Assembly (NCBI GenBank): GCA_963815775.1
Contig: CAWFIB010000025.1
Location: 1-64,000, forward strand
DNA: 64,000 bases
Direction: 5' to 3'
From: CAVVDY01 sp963815775
GTDB taxonomy: Bacteria; Acidobacteriota; Terriglobia; Terriglobales; Acidobacteriaceae
A model generated the notes under the pieces. That model had not been told where the DNA came from. It saw only the letters and a program-made list of their open reading frames with translations, and searched no databases. The translations under genes and the position numbers were made by a program. This document shows positions 9,381-17,886 of the stretch, piece after piece. Every line of letters begins with the position of its first letter. The first letter of the stretch is position 1.

Positions 9381-11069
9381 ATGCACCGCGCCATACTACT
9401 TTTCTCGTTTTATTTCGTCATTGCCACATCGATCACCTCGCCTGCACAAACCTTCACCAAGCTTGCCGATTTTGATGGGACCAACGGCGCGTATCCGACC
9501 GCGTCTTTGATCCAAGCCACGGATGGAAACTTCTACGGGACGACCTACAACGGGGGGAGCAGCGACAACTGCCCGGGTGGCTGCGGCACGGTCTTCGAAA
9601 TCACGTCCGACGGCACCCTGACCACGCTTTACAGCTTTTGTCCTCAATACGGGTGCGCTGACGGCTCGTACTCTTATGCCGGGTTAGTGCAAGCCAGCGA
9701 TGGGAACTTCTATGGGACAACAGAACGGGGAGGGGTCAACCAGGTTGGCACTGTCTACAAGATCACTCCCGAGGGTGTGCTGACCACCCTGCACAGCTTC
9801 GATTACGCCGATGGCGATTACCCCGATGCCGGGCTAGTGCAAGCCACCGACGGAAACTTCTATGGGACAACCGTAGGTGGCGGGGGCTACGGTGATGGCA
9901 CGGTCTTCAAGATCACGCCCGAGGGTACCCTGATCACTCTGCACAGCTTCGATTCCACGGACGGCTATTTCCCTTATGCCGGGCTGGTACAAGGAACGGA
10001 CGGGAACTTCTACGGGACAGCCTTCGGGGGCGGGGCGAACGCTTACGGCACCGTCTTCAAAATCACCCCGGGGGGCACGCTGACCACGCTGCACGACTTC
10101 AACGGCGAGGACGGCTCTTTTCCTGTAGCTGGGCTGGTGCAAGCCACCGACGGAGACTTCTACGGGACAGCCGACGATGGCGGAACCAAGGATGATGGCA
10201 CGGTCTTCAAAATCACCCCCGAGGGCACCCTGACCACCCTGCACAGCTTCGAGGGGACTGACGGCCACCAACCTTATGCCAGTCTTGTGCAAGCCACTGA
10301 CGGGGATTTCTACGGGACAACCAACACAGGCGGGGTCAACAACGATGGCACAGTCTTCAAAATCACCCCCGAGGGTACCCTGTCCACGCTGCACAGCTTT
10401 GACTTCACGGACGGCACCAGGGCTAACGGGTTGGTGCAGGCCAGGGACGGGAATTTCTACGGCACAACCTATCTAGGCGGGGCCCTCGATCTTGGCACGG
10501 TCTTTAAGCTGTCTCTCCCGCCCGTCACTCTCTCCGTGACTAAGAGCGGTAACGGTCTCGTTGTCAGCGGCGACGGCCACATCTACTGCGGTGACGTGTG
10601 CTCCTACATGTATCTTGAGGGAGCCCGTGCCGGTCTCACCGCCGTTCCCGCTCCCGGTTATACGTTCAGCAGTTGGACTGGTTGTGACAACGCGCAAGGC
10701 GATTTCTGTCTGATGACGATGGACGGTGCGAAGGACGTGGCTGCGACCTTCACCGTCTCCAACGTCGGCCTGACTTCGCTGGTGTTGAATCCGTCCACAG
10801 TGAAGGGCGGCAACATCTCCATCGCGACGATTACCCTCAATGCTCCTGCGCCCGAAGGAGGCTTAGGCGTTGCCGTCACGAGCGATCAGCCGCTGGTGGT
10901 GCATCCTCCATCGTTCGTTATCGTTCCCGGTGGACGCAGCTCGTTCAGCTTTGCCGTGCGGACCACGCCAGTAAGAGGGACGACGGTGGCGAACGTGACA
11001 GCCACGGCCAACGCTTCGCAAGTTAGTGCCACACTCACCGTCACGCCAACGTATGAGCGCCTGCGGTAG
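9381..11069 (+). CDS. GloVer tandem-repeat secreted protein, copy 2
   Basis: 562 aa. Signal peptide (MHRAILLFSFYFVIATSITSPA), then seven repeats of about 40 aa with the core GLVQATDGNFYGTT and GTVFKITPEGTLTTLHSF. This is the Gloeo/Verruco (GloVer) repeat known from choice-of-anchor secreted proteins, and seven units suggest a seven-bladed propeller. A Cys-containing module follows (YCGDVCSY, SSWTGCDNAQGDFC), resembling divergent InlB B-repeats, then an Ig-like C-terminal domain (LNPSTVKGGNISIATITL). Exact function is unknown; surface or extracellular location is inferred. GGAG lies about 7 nt before the ATG. Its 3' half is nearly identical to that of copy 1, including an unbroken identical stretch of about 90 bp. 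Confidence 0.85.
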   Translation: MHRAILLFSFYFVIATSITSPAQTFTKLADFDGTNGAYPTASLIQATDGNFYGTTYNGGSSDNCPGGCGTVFEITSDGTLTTLYSFCPQYGCADGSYSYAGLVQASDGNFYGTTERGGVNQVGTVYKITPEGVLTTLHSFDYADGDYPDAGLVQATDGNFYGTTVGGGGYGDGTVFKITPEGTLITLHSFDSTDGYFPYAGLVQGTDGNFYGTAFGGGANAYGTVFKITPGGTLTTLHDFNGEDGSFPVAGLVQATDGDFYGTADDGGTKDDGTVFKITPEGTLTTLHSFEGTDGHQPYASLVQATDGDFYGTTNTGGVNNDGTVFKITPEGTLSTLHSFDFTDGTRANGLVQARDGNFYGTTYLGGALDLGTVFKLSLPPVTLSVTKSGNGLVVSGDGHIYCGDVCSYMYLEGARAGLTAVPAPGYTFSSWTGCDNAQGDFCLMTMDGAKDVAATFTVSNVGLTSLVLNPSTVKGGNISIATITLNAPAPEGGLGVAVTSDQPLVVHPPSFVIVPGGRSSFSFAVRTTPVRGTTVANVTATANASQVSATLTVTPTYERLR

Positions 11070-11211
11070 GCGCAAGTGCTTTCCTAGCAAGCGGCGCAGG
11101 GCCGGAGCGGTCAGCCAAGTCTTTGCACCAGTTTGCGGGAGGTGGGCCGACCTCTCTCCGGGTATAGCCGTTTCGTGCCGCCCGCGCCGACCGATTCTCC
11201 TTTAGAATGTC

Positions 11212-11240
11212 TTGACACCCGCCGAAAGGTGGGGAATAGT
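11212..11240 (+). promoter_or_regulatory. Sigma70-type promoter of GloVer copy 3
   Basis: TTGACA (11212-11217), 17-nt spacer, AATAGT (11235-11240), 51 nt before the ATG at 11291. Confidence 0.62.
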
Positions 11241-11290
11241 CCTACAAACAGCAGTCGTAGTATCCACCTTGGTTTTGCCCGGAGGGTCCC

Positions 11291-12994
11291 ATGCGCCGTA
11301 CGTGTGTGCTGCTTGTGTTCCTGGTCGGCTTTTCACTTGCCGCGTCTTCCCAAGTTCTAACCACATTGGCCGACTTCAACGGTTCCAACGGAAGTTCTCC
11401 TTCGGCGGCTCTCGTCCTGGGCACCGACGGAAATTTTTACGGGACAACGGCAACCGGCGGTGATTTTAATGTTGGGACAGTGTTCAAGGTCACTCCTGCG
11501 GGCATCCTGACCACCTTGCACAGCTTCAATGGGGCGGATGGTGACCAGCCCCTTGCGTCTTTGGTCCAAGCCACCGATGGCAACTTCTATGGAACCACCG
11601 CGTCGGGCGGTGGCAGCGGCTTTGGAACCGTCTTCAAGATTACCTCTAATGGCACCTTCACCAACCTCTATAGCTTCACCGCGGCGGATGGCCAGACGCC
11701 GTATGGAGGTCTGGTACAAGACTCCAGCGGAGATCTGTTTGGCACGACCAGCACCGACCCGCTGAATCATGCAGGAACCATTTTCAAAGTGACAACCCAA
11801 GGCGTGGTGACGATTCTGCATGTGTTCAACGGCCAGGACGGCTCCATGCCTCACGCCGGTTTGGCGCTTGCCGCCGACGGTAGCTTCTATGGCACGACGG
11901 AGATGGGGGGCGCGCACAACTATGGCACGGTCTTCAAAGTCACATCCGACGGCACTCTGACCACGTTGTACAGCTTCAACAACGCGGATGGCGCGTACCC
12001 GCTGGCCAGATTGCTGCTGGCCAGCGACGGCAACTTCTATGGCACCACCTCTCAGGGTGGCCCGAGCCACGTGGGTAACATCTTCCGAATAACGCCAGCG
12101 GGATCACTGACCGTTCTGCACAACTTCGCGGTTGACGGTGATGGCTGGACTCCCAATGGGCTGGTGCAGGCCACGGACGGTTTGCTGTATGGGACAACCG
12201 CAGCCTACGGTGACGACCAAAGCTGTGGCGGATTCTGCGGGACCATCTTCCAACTCACTCTGGACGGCACGCTGGTGACCGAATATCGCTTTGGCGGTAA
12301 AGAGGACGGCTACTCTCCTCAGGCCGGCTTGACCGTGGCCAATGATGAAAGCTTCTACGGGACCGCCTTGGGCGGTGCTGATAAAGATGGCACCGTTTTC
12401 CGTATTGTTGTCCATGCCAATCTCTCGGTCGCCAAGTCGGGTATGGGAACCATCATTAGCGGCGATGGATATATCAATTGCGGCAATTTCTGCTCCCATA
12501 CCTATCCAGGAGGCACACAGGTCGGCCTGACGGCGAATCCTGCTGCCGGATACACATTCAGCAGCTGGGACGGATGCGACAACCCCAACGGCAATTTCTG
12601 CTCGCTGACCATGTCCGGAGGGAAGGACGTCATCGCAACCTTCGATGTCGCCGGCACTACCCTGAACTCGCTGTCCTTCAAGTCGCCTTCCGTGAAGGGC
12701 GGCAACATCGCCATCGCGACAGTGATGCTGAACGCTCCGGCGCCGCCGGGCGGACTGGGTGTTGCCATGAGCAGCGACCAGCCGCTGATCGTGCATCCGC
12801 CTTCAATGATTGTGATTCCGGGCGGGGTCAGCTCTTACAGCTTCGCGGTGAGAACGTCGCCGGTCAGAGTGACGACGGTGGCGAATGTCATGGCGTCGAC
12901 TGGCTCGTCGCAGGTCAGCGCGACGTTGACGGTAACGCCCGGTTATAACTCATCGCAGCAGAAGGTGGTCTCGCAGGGCATTTCCAGTCGATAG
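11291..12994 (+). CDS. GloVer tandem-repeat secreted protein, copy 3
   Basis: 567 aa. Signal peptide (MRRTCVLLVFLVGFSLAASS) then seven GloVer units, more divergent than in copy 2 (one lacks the GG and reads TSTDPLNHAGTIFKV; another carries a Cys insertion, SCGGFCGTIF). The same two C-terminal modules follow: a Cys-bearing InlB-like repeat (NCGNFCSHTY, SSWDGCDNPNGNFC) and the Ig-like VKGGNIAIATVML domain. The tail is a few residues longer than in copy 2. GGAGGG sits just upstream of the ATG. It has its own promoter and is followed by a strong hairpin terminator, so it is probably transcribed alone. Confidence 0.85.
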   Translation: MRRTCVLLVFLVGFSLAASSQVLTTLADFNGSNGSSPSAALVLGTDGNFYGTTATGGDFNVGTVFKVTPAGILTTLHSFNGADGDQPLASLVQATDGNFYGTTASGGGSGFGTVFKITSNGTFTNLYSFTAADGQTPYGGLVQDSSGDLFGTTSTDPLNHAGTIFKVTTQGVVTILHVFNGQDGSMPHAGLALAADGSFYGTTEMGGAHNYGTVFKVTSDGTLTTLYSFNNADGAYPLARLLLASDGNFYGTTSQGGPSHVGNIFRITPAGSLTVLHNFAVDGDGWTPNGLVQATDGLLYGTTAAYGDDQSCGGFCGTIFQLTLDGTLVTEYRFGGKEDGYSPQAGLTVANDESFYGTALGGADKDGTVFRIVVHANLSVAKSGMGTIISGDGYINCGNFCSHTYPGGTQVGLTANPAAGYTFSSWDGCDNPNGNFCSLTMSGGKDVIATFDVAGTTLNSLSFKSPSVKGGNIAIATVMLNAPAPPGGLGVAMSSDQPLIVHPPSMIVIPGGVSSYSFAVRTSPVRVTTVANVMASTGSSQVSATLTVTPGYNSSQQKVVSQGISSR

Positions 12995-13059
12995 AAGGTA
13001 CCTCCGCGAGTTCGGAACGGATTCGCGGAATGCCGGTAGCGACGAAGCTGGTTCCAGGA

Positions 13060-13084
13060 AAAGGCGCCCGCGAAGGGCGCCTTT
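13060..13084 (+). terminator. Rho-independent terminator after GloVer copy 3
   Basis: Perfect 10-bp stem AAAGGCGCCC / GGGCGCCTTT with a 5-nt loop (GCGAA), 66 bp after the stop of copy 3. Confidence 0.8.
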
Positions 13085-13269
13085 GCTCTTGCCCGCGACA
13101 AGAGCAGTCGCAGCGACACAACCAGCCTCGACTTAGCTCACCACGGTGTGTGACCTAGCTTACTGACATATCCGATAGTCACTGGCCAAACTGGGCATGG
13201 TACACGCCGACAGCTCTATCTTCCAGCGTGTCCCAACTTGCAATCGATGTCCGTTGCGCCAGTGACACT

Positions 13270-15015
13270 ATGTTCCGTACTGTTGTTCTGCTCTTAAGTT
13301 GCGCCGCTCTTTCAACGGTCTCGATCGCCCAGGCGTTCAAAACCTTGGTGAACTTCGATGGGACCCACGGCGGCGTTCCTTACGACACTTTAGTGCAGGA
13401 CGCCGGCGGAAATCTCTACGGCACAGCTTATAGCGGTGGCTCCTATAACCGGGGGACGGTCTTCAAGGTTACGCCGCAGGGAACACTGACCGCCTTGCAC
13501 AGTTTCAAGGGACAGCCTTCCGATGGATCCTATCCTTACGGCAGGCTGCTGCATGCCACCGATGGCAACTACTACGGAACCACAACAATGGGAGGCACGA
13601 ACGATCAAGGGACCGTTTTCAAAATGACAGCTGCCGGAGCCGTAACCATCCTCCACAGCTTTTGTGCTCAAAGCGGCTGTGCCGATGGCTCACATCCAAC
13701 TGCAGGCCTGGTGGAGGGCAGGGATGGCAATTTCTACGGAACGACTCTCTATGGGGGCAGCGCTTTCTGTGGTTTCGGGTGCGGTACCGTCTTCAAGATC
13801 AACCTCTATGGCATTCTTACGACGTTGTACAGGTTCTGTAGTTCGCAAACCTGTACCGACGGCGTCTCTCCGCGTGCAGCGTTGGCCCTGGGCTCCGACG
13901 GGAATTTCTACGGCACAACCTACGCCGGTGGGGCGTACGACCAGGGAACCGTTTTCAAAATAACCCTGGAAGGTACCGTGACCATCCTGCACAATTTCAG
14001 CGGCAAGCCCAATGACGGCACTTCTCCGTATGGCGCCGTGCTGCAGGGAGATGATGGAAATTACTACGGAACAACCTCAGCGGGGGGGCTGAAGGACAGT
14101 GGCACCGTCTTCCGAATGACGCCCAAAGGAAGCGTGACCATTCTGCACAGTTTTTGCATCCAGGCCGGGTGCGCTGACGGTGCAGTGCCGAAAGGTGCCC
14201 TCTTCCGAGCCAGTGATGGAAACTTCTATGGCACAACGTCGGGGAGCGGCAACGGTTACGGTACGGCCTTTGTAATAACGCCGGGAGGCTCGCTGAGTAC
14301 GCTCCACGTCTTTCAGGGTTATCCCATTGACGGCTCGTGGCCCGTCAGCGGGCTGCTGCAGGCGGTGGACCGGCGCCTCTATGGCACGACGCAGGGAGGT
14401 GCCTCGAACAACAATGCGTGTGGTTGTGGAACAGTGTTCAGCTTGCCTCCCCCCATCGTCGCCCTCTCAGTCACCAAAGACGGCAGCGGCACGGTTATCA
14501 GCGGCGACGGCAATATCTACTGCGGGAACACTTGCTCCTATTCCTATTCCGACGGGACCGAGATGGGACTGACGGCGATTCCCAGTCCTGGGTACACGTT
14601 CAGCGGCTGGAGCGGTTGCAACAAGGTGGCAGGCAGTTTCTGTACGGTAGCAATGGTGGGAGCAACGAATGTCAGCGCAAGCTTCGACGCCGCCAACGTC
14701 TTACTGGCTTCCATCCTCCTCAATCCATCTTCGGTGAAAGGCGGCAACATCACGGTTGCGACCGTTACCCTCAAAGAACCTGCGCCGCCCGGAGGCGTGG
14801 GCGTCAACATCACGAGCAACCGGCCATTAGTCGTGCATCCGCCAACGCGGGTTGTGGTCCCGGGCGGGTACAGCTCGTTCAGCTTCGCGGTCAGGACCAC
14901 GCCGGTTAGAACGACGACCGTGGCGAACGTCATGGCAGTGGCCGGTTCCTCGCAGGTCAACGCTACCTTGACAGTAACGTCCGGATACGGCCCTCCGCTG
15001 CAGAGCATCCGCTAG
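13270..15015 (+). CDS. GloVer tandem-repeat secreted protein, copy 4
   Basis: 581 aa from the ATG that begins the signal peptide (MFRTVVLLLSCAALSTVSIA); an upstream in-frame GTG at 13228 would put 14 non-signal residues in front and is less likely. Seven GloVer units follow, several with extra Cys residues (AFCGFGCGTVF, NACGCGTVF) that could form disulfides. The InlB-like Cys module (YCGNTCSYSY, SGWSGCNKVAGSFC) and the Ig-like module (VKGGNITVATVTL) close the protein. It is the most divergent of the four, and I do not see the TTGACA-17-AATAGT promoter that precedes the others. Confidence 0.84.
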   Translation: MFRTVVLLLSCAALSTVSIAQAFKTLVNFDGTHGGVPYDTLVQDAGGNLYGTAYSGGSYNRGTVFKVTPQGTLTALHSFKGQPSDGSYPYGRLLHATDGNYYGTTTMGGTNDQGTVFKMTAAGAVTILHSFCAQSGCADGSHPTAGLVEGRDGNFYGTTLYGGSAFCGFGCGTVFKINLYGILTTLYRFCSSQTCTDGVSPRAALALGSDGNFYGTTYAGGAYDQGTVFKITLEGTVTILHNFSGKPNDGTSPYGAVLQGDDGNYYGTTSAGGLKDSGTVFRMTPKGSVTILHSFCIQAGCADGAVPKGALFRASDGNFYGTTSGSGNGYGTAFVITPGGSLSTLHVFQGYPIDGSWPVSGLLQAVDRRLYGTTQGGASNNNACGCGTVFSLPPPIVALSVTKDGSGTVISGDGNIYCGNTCSYSYSDGTEMGLTAIPSPGYTFSGWSGCNKVAGSFCTVAMVGATNVSASFDAANVLLASILLNPSSVKGGNITVATVTLKEPAPPGGVGVNITSNRPLVVHPPTRVVVPGGYSSFSFAVRTTPVRTTTVANVMAVAGSSQVNATLTVTSGYGPPLQSIR

Positions 15016-15127
15016 GCAACAAGGCACCGCGTTTCGTCTTCGCGCGAACCAATTCATTTCCTTCATCGTATAAGTCTGTGTATCCACCCGACCGCGGAAA
15101 GTACGGGGTCTAACGGGCTTCACTCTT

Positions 15128-16387
15128 ATGGTGTTGCGCGACCTTATTCGGGATGTCTTTCAGACGCTGTGGGCACATAAGCTGCGCACTGCGCTGACCA
15201 TGTTCGGCATTGCCTGGGGAGTTATCTCCATCGTGCTGATGGTCGCCGCCGGCGAAGGCCTGCGAGAAGGGCAGGCGAAGGTCGCGCAAAATTTTGGCAG
15301 AGACGTGATGATCGTCTTTGCCGGCCGCACCAGCCTGCAGGCCGGAGGCACCCGTGCCGGACGGCGCATCGAATTTCTGGACACCGATCTTGATCGACTG
15401 GCAAAGCAGTCGCCCGACTGCCAATGGATCCTGCCGGAGCTTGGCCAAAGCAGTGTGCGCATTCATTCCAACTACAACGCGGGCGCACAGATGGTTACCG
15501 GCTCCTGGCCGCCATTCGCCGAGGTGCGCTCCATCGAGGTTGGCGAGGGCCGCTTCTATAACTGGGACGACTTGGCCCAGGACCGCCGTGTTGCCTTCCT
15601 GGGCACAGAAGTTCGCAAGCAGCTATTTGCCGGCCGCAACGCCATCGGCGAAAACGTCTACCTCGATGACATTCCTTACAAGGTCATCGGCGTCATGAAG
15701 ACCAAGGACCAGGACTCCAGCTACGATGGCTTTGACGTCAACAAGATATTCATCCCCTACAGCGCCATTCATAACGATTTCCCCAACAAGCCTCCGGCCA
15801 AGCCGCACGGCCTTGATCGCCTGCTGGTGACGCCCAGGTCGGTCGGGCAGCATACCGCGTGCAAGGACGAGGTTATAGCCGCTCTGGCGGAAACTTACGA
15901 CTTCGATCCCCACGACAAGGAAGCCGCCAACGTCTGGGACACGATTGAGGAAGCGCAGGCCTTCGAGGCGATGACCAATGGCATGAAGGCCTTTCTGGGA
16001 GCGGTCGGCCTGACCACTCTGTTCCTCGGCGGCCTGGGGGTGATGAACGTGATGCTGGTAGCGGTGCGTGAGCGTACGCGCGAAATCGGGGTGCGCAAAG
16101 CGGTGGGTGCCAAGTCGAGCAGCATCATGATGCAGTTCTTTCTGGAAACCATCATCGTCGTGCTGTTCAGCGGTGGAATGGGTATGGCCATCTCTTTTGG
16201 CTTTTGCGCCCTCTTCAACCTGATGCCCATGCCGCAGTACTTTGCCGGGCTGCAGCCGACGTGGCAATCGGCGGCGCTTTCCATCGGATTGCTGGGGACG
16301 GTGGCCATCCTAGCGGCCATGTATCCGGCGCGGCAGGCCGCGCGCATCGATCCCATCGAAGCCCTGCGCTATGAGGCGGGAGGGTAG
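15128..16387 (+). CDS. MacB/FtsX-type ABC transporter permease
   Basis: 419 aa. The N-terminal membrane helix (TALTMFGIAWGVISIVLMVA) is followed by a large periplasmic MacB-type core (about 45-270) and three C-terminal helices of the FtsX fold, with the conserved GLGVMNVMLVAVRERTREIG and RKAVGAKSS motifs and the closing YPARQAARIDPIEALRYE. Such subunits work with an ATP-binding protein in mechanotransmission systems that export peptides, antibiotics or lipoproteins. No ATPase gene is in the window, so the partner must be elsewhere. A second permease follows after the small ORF at 16397. Confidence 0.88.
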   Translation: MVLRDLIRDVFQTLWAHKLRTALTMFGIAWGVISIVLMVAAGEGLREGQAKVAQNFGRDVMIVFAGRTSLQAGGTRAGRRIEFLDTDLDRLAKQSPDCQWILPELGQSSVRIHSNYNAGAQMVTGSWPPFAEVRSIEVGEGRFYNWDDLAQDRRVAFLGTEVRKQLFAGRNAIGENVYLDDIPYKVIGVMKTKDQDSSYDGFDVNKIFIPYSAIHNDFPNKPPAKPHGLDRLLVTPRSVGQHTACKDEVIAALAETYDFDPHDKEAANVWDTIEEAQAFEAMTNGMKAFLGAVGLTTLFLGGLGVMNVMLVAVRERTREIGVRKAVGAKSSSIMMQFFLETIIVVLFSGGMGMAISFGFCALFNLMPMPQYFAGLQPTWQSAALSIGLLGTVAILAAMYPARQAARIDPIEALRYEAGG

Positions 16388-16396
16388 GCTAGGTAG

Positions 16397-16585
16397 ATGA
16401 GAAAAGGCAACGTGTCGAAGTTTATCGGAGAGGCGGTGCGCTGGCGCGTGCTTCATCGTACGGTACAAGCCATAAAGAAGCGAAATGCGAAGATCGATCC
16501 TCAGCGCCTGCAAGGAATTATTGACGGTACTGTTTGCGAGGTTCGTGCCGAACGCCGCAACAGAGGGAAGGCTGAAAGGAACTAA
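16397..16585 (+). CDS. Small ORF resembling the C-terminal part of an antitoxin
   Basis: 62 aa, ATG start 9 bp after the permease stop. Its TAA overlaps the ATG of the next permease by one base (TAATG), an arrangement typical of coupled genes. The text (SKFIGEAVRWRVLHRTVQAI, then DPQRLQGIIDGTVCEVRAER) is strongly charged and helical and recalls the DNA-distal part of small ribbon-helix-helix/VapB-like antitoxins. There is no N-terminal strand for DNA binding and no toxin gene beside it. It may be a truncated antitoxin, or a short linker ORF without function. Confidence 0.45.
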   Translation: MRKGNVSKFIGEAVRWRVLHRTVQAIKKRNAKIDPQRLQGIIDGTVCEVRAERRNRGKAERN

Positions 16586-17853
16586 TGCGCGCGCTCGCCA
16601 TCAGCGCCGAAATCCTGCAGGAGGCTTGGATCGCACTGCGCCGCGGCCGCACCCGCAGCCTTCTCACCATGCTCGGCATCGTGTGGGGCATCGTAGCGGT
16701 CACCTTGCTGATCGCCTACGGCAGCGGTTTCCGTCATGTGCTGGTGCATGCCTTCGAGGCCTTCGGCAAGAGCGCAGTGACCTGCTGGCCGCAGCAAACC
16801 AGCGAGCAGCCCGGAGGCCAGCGCGCCGGCAAGAAGGTAAGGTTCGAGCTCGCCGACCTGGAAGTGGTGAGGGCAGAGGCCACACTGGTAAAGCACGCCT
16901 GCCTCGAGACCGTGAAAACCCTACCGGTCGCTTATGGTGACCGGATGGCGAACACTGTGATTCGCGGCGTGTGCCCCGAATACGGCGAGATGCGCAACGA
17001 AGTGCCCGCCCAGGGCCGCTGGATCAGCCCCACCGACGAGGTCGAGAGGCATCGCGTGTGTTTTCTGGGTGGCCGCGTAAAGCAGCAACTGTTCAGCGGA
17101 CGTAACGCCGTCGGCGAAACCGTGCAGATCGGTGGCGTGCGCTTCACCGTGATCGGCGTCATGGACCGCAAGTTGCAAATGTCGAATTACTTCACCAGCG
17201 ACGACCGGTCGGTGTTCATCCCCTTCTCGGCGGCGGGTGATGTCTGGAATACGCGCTATCCGCAGGTGTTGGTTTTCGAACCGGTGGCGCCACAGTTCGA
17301 GAAGAAAGCCGAAGCGCAGGTGCTGGCCGCCATCGCCACACGACAGCAGTTCTCGCCGACCGACAAGAAGGCCATCCAGATGTTCGGACGCGAAGAGTTT
17401 CGTCCCGTGATCGATGGCCTGACCATCGGCCTGCAGGTGCTTCTGCTCTTCATCGGCATGCTGACGCTGGGCATTGGCGGCGTCGGGGTGATGAACATCA
17501 TGCTGGTGTCGGTGGACGAACGCATTCGCGAAATCGGCCTGCGGCGCGCACTGGGCGCGCGCAAGTGGCATATTCGCCTGCAATTCCTCGCCGAAACCAT
17601 GATGCTCATGCTGCTCGGCGGCGTCATCGGGATTGGCCTGTCATATCTGCTATCGGCTGTGTTGCCCACCCTGCCGCTGTTGGGTCCGCTGTTCAAAGAC
17701 ACTTCCGGCGTCGGCGATATTCACCTGCGGATTTCGGCTATGGCGGTTTTGGGCTCGACGGCCGTGCTGCTGTTCGTGGGAGTCATCAGCGGAATGGTCC
17801 CCGCCCTGCGTGCCTCGCGGCTCGATCCGGTGGAAGCGCTGCGGTACGAATAG
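16585..17853 (+). CDS. MacB/FtsX-type ABC transporter permease
   Basis: 422 aa, same architecture as the permease at 15128: N-terminal helix (LLTMLGIVWGIVAVTLLIAY), a MacB-like periplasmic domain, and three C-terminal helices with GIGGVGVMNIMLVSVDERIR, LRRALGARK and the terminal RASRLDPVEALRYE. GAAAGGA lies 6 nt before the ATG. The two permeases are only moderately similar, so they may form a heterodimer or two paralogous systems sharing an ATPase encoded elsewhere. There is no membrane-fusion protein gene nearby. Confidence 0.87.
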   Translation: MRALAISAEILQEAWIALRRGRTRSLLTMLGIVWGIVAVTLLIAYGSGFRHVLVHAFEAFGKSAVTCWPQQTSEQPGGQRAGKKVRFELADLEVVRAEATLVKHACLETVKTLPVAYGDRMANTVIRGVCPEYGEMRNEVPAQGRWISPTDEVERHRVCFLGGRVKQQLFSGRNAVGETVQIGGVRFTVIGVMDRKLQMSNYFTSDDRSVFIPFSAAGDVWNTRYPQVLVFEPVAPQFEKKAEAQVLAAIATRQQFSPTDKKAIQMFGREEFRPVIDGLTIGLQVLLLFIGMLTLGIGGVGVMNIMLVSVDERIREIGLRRALGARKWHIRLQFLAETMMLMLLGGVIGIGLSYLLSAVLPTLPLLGPLFKDTSGVGDIHLRISAMAVLGSTAVLLFVGVISGMVPALRASRLDPVEALRYE

Positions 17854-17886
17854 AGGCTTGTCGCGAGGATAAAATCTCAACGAGAG

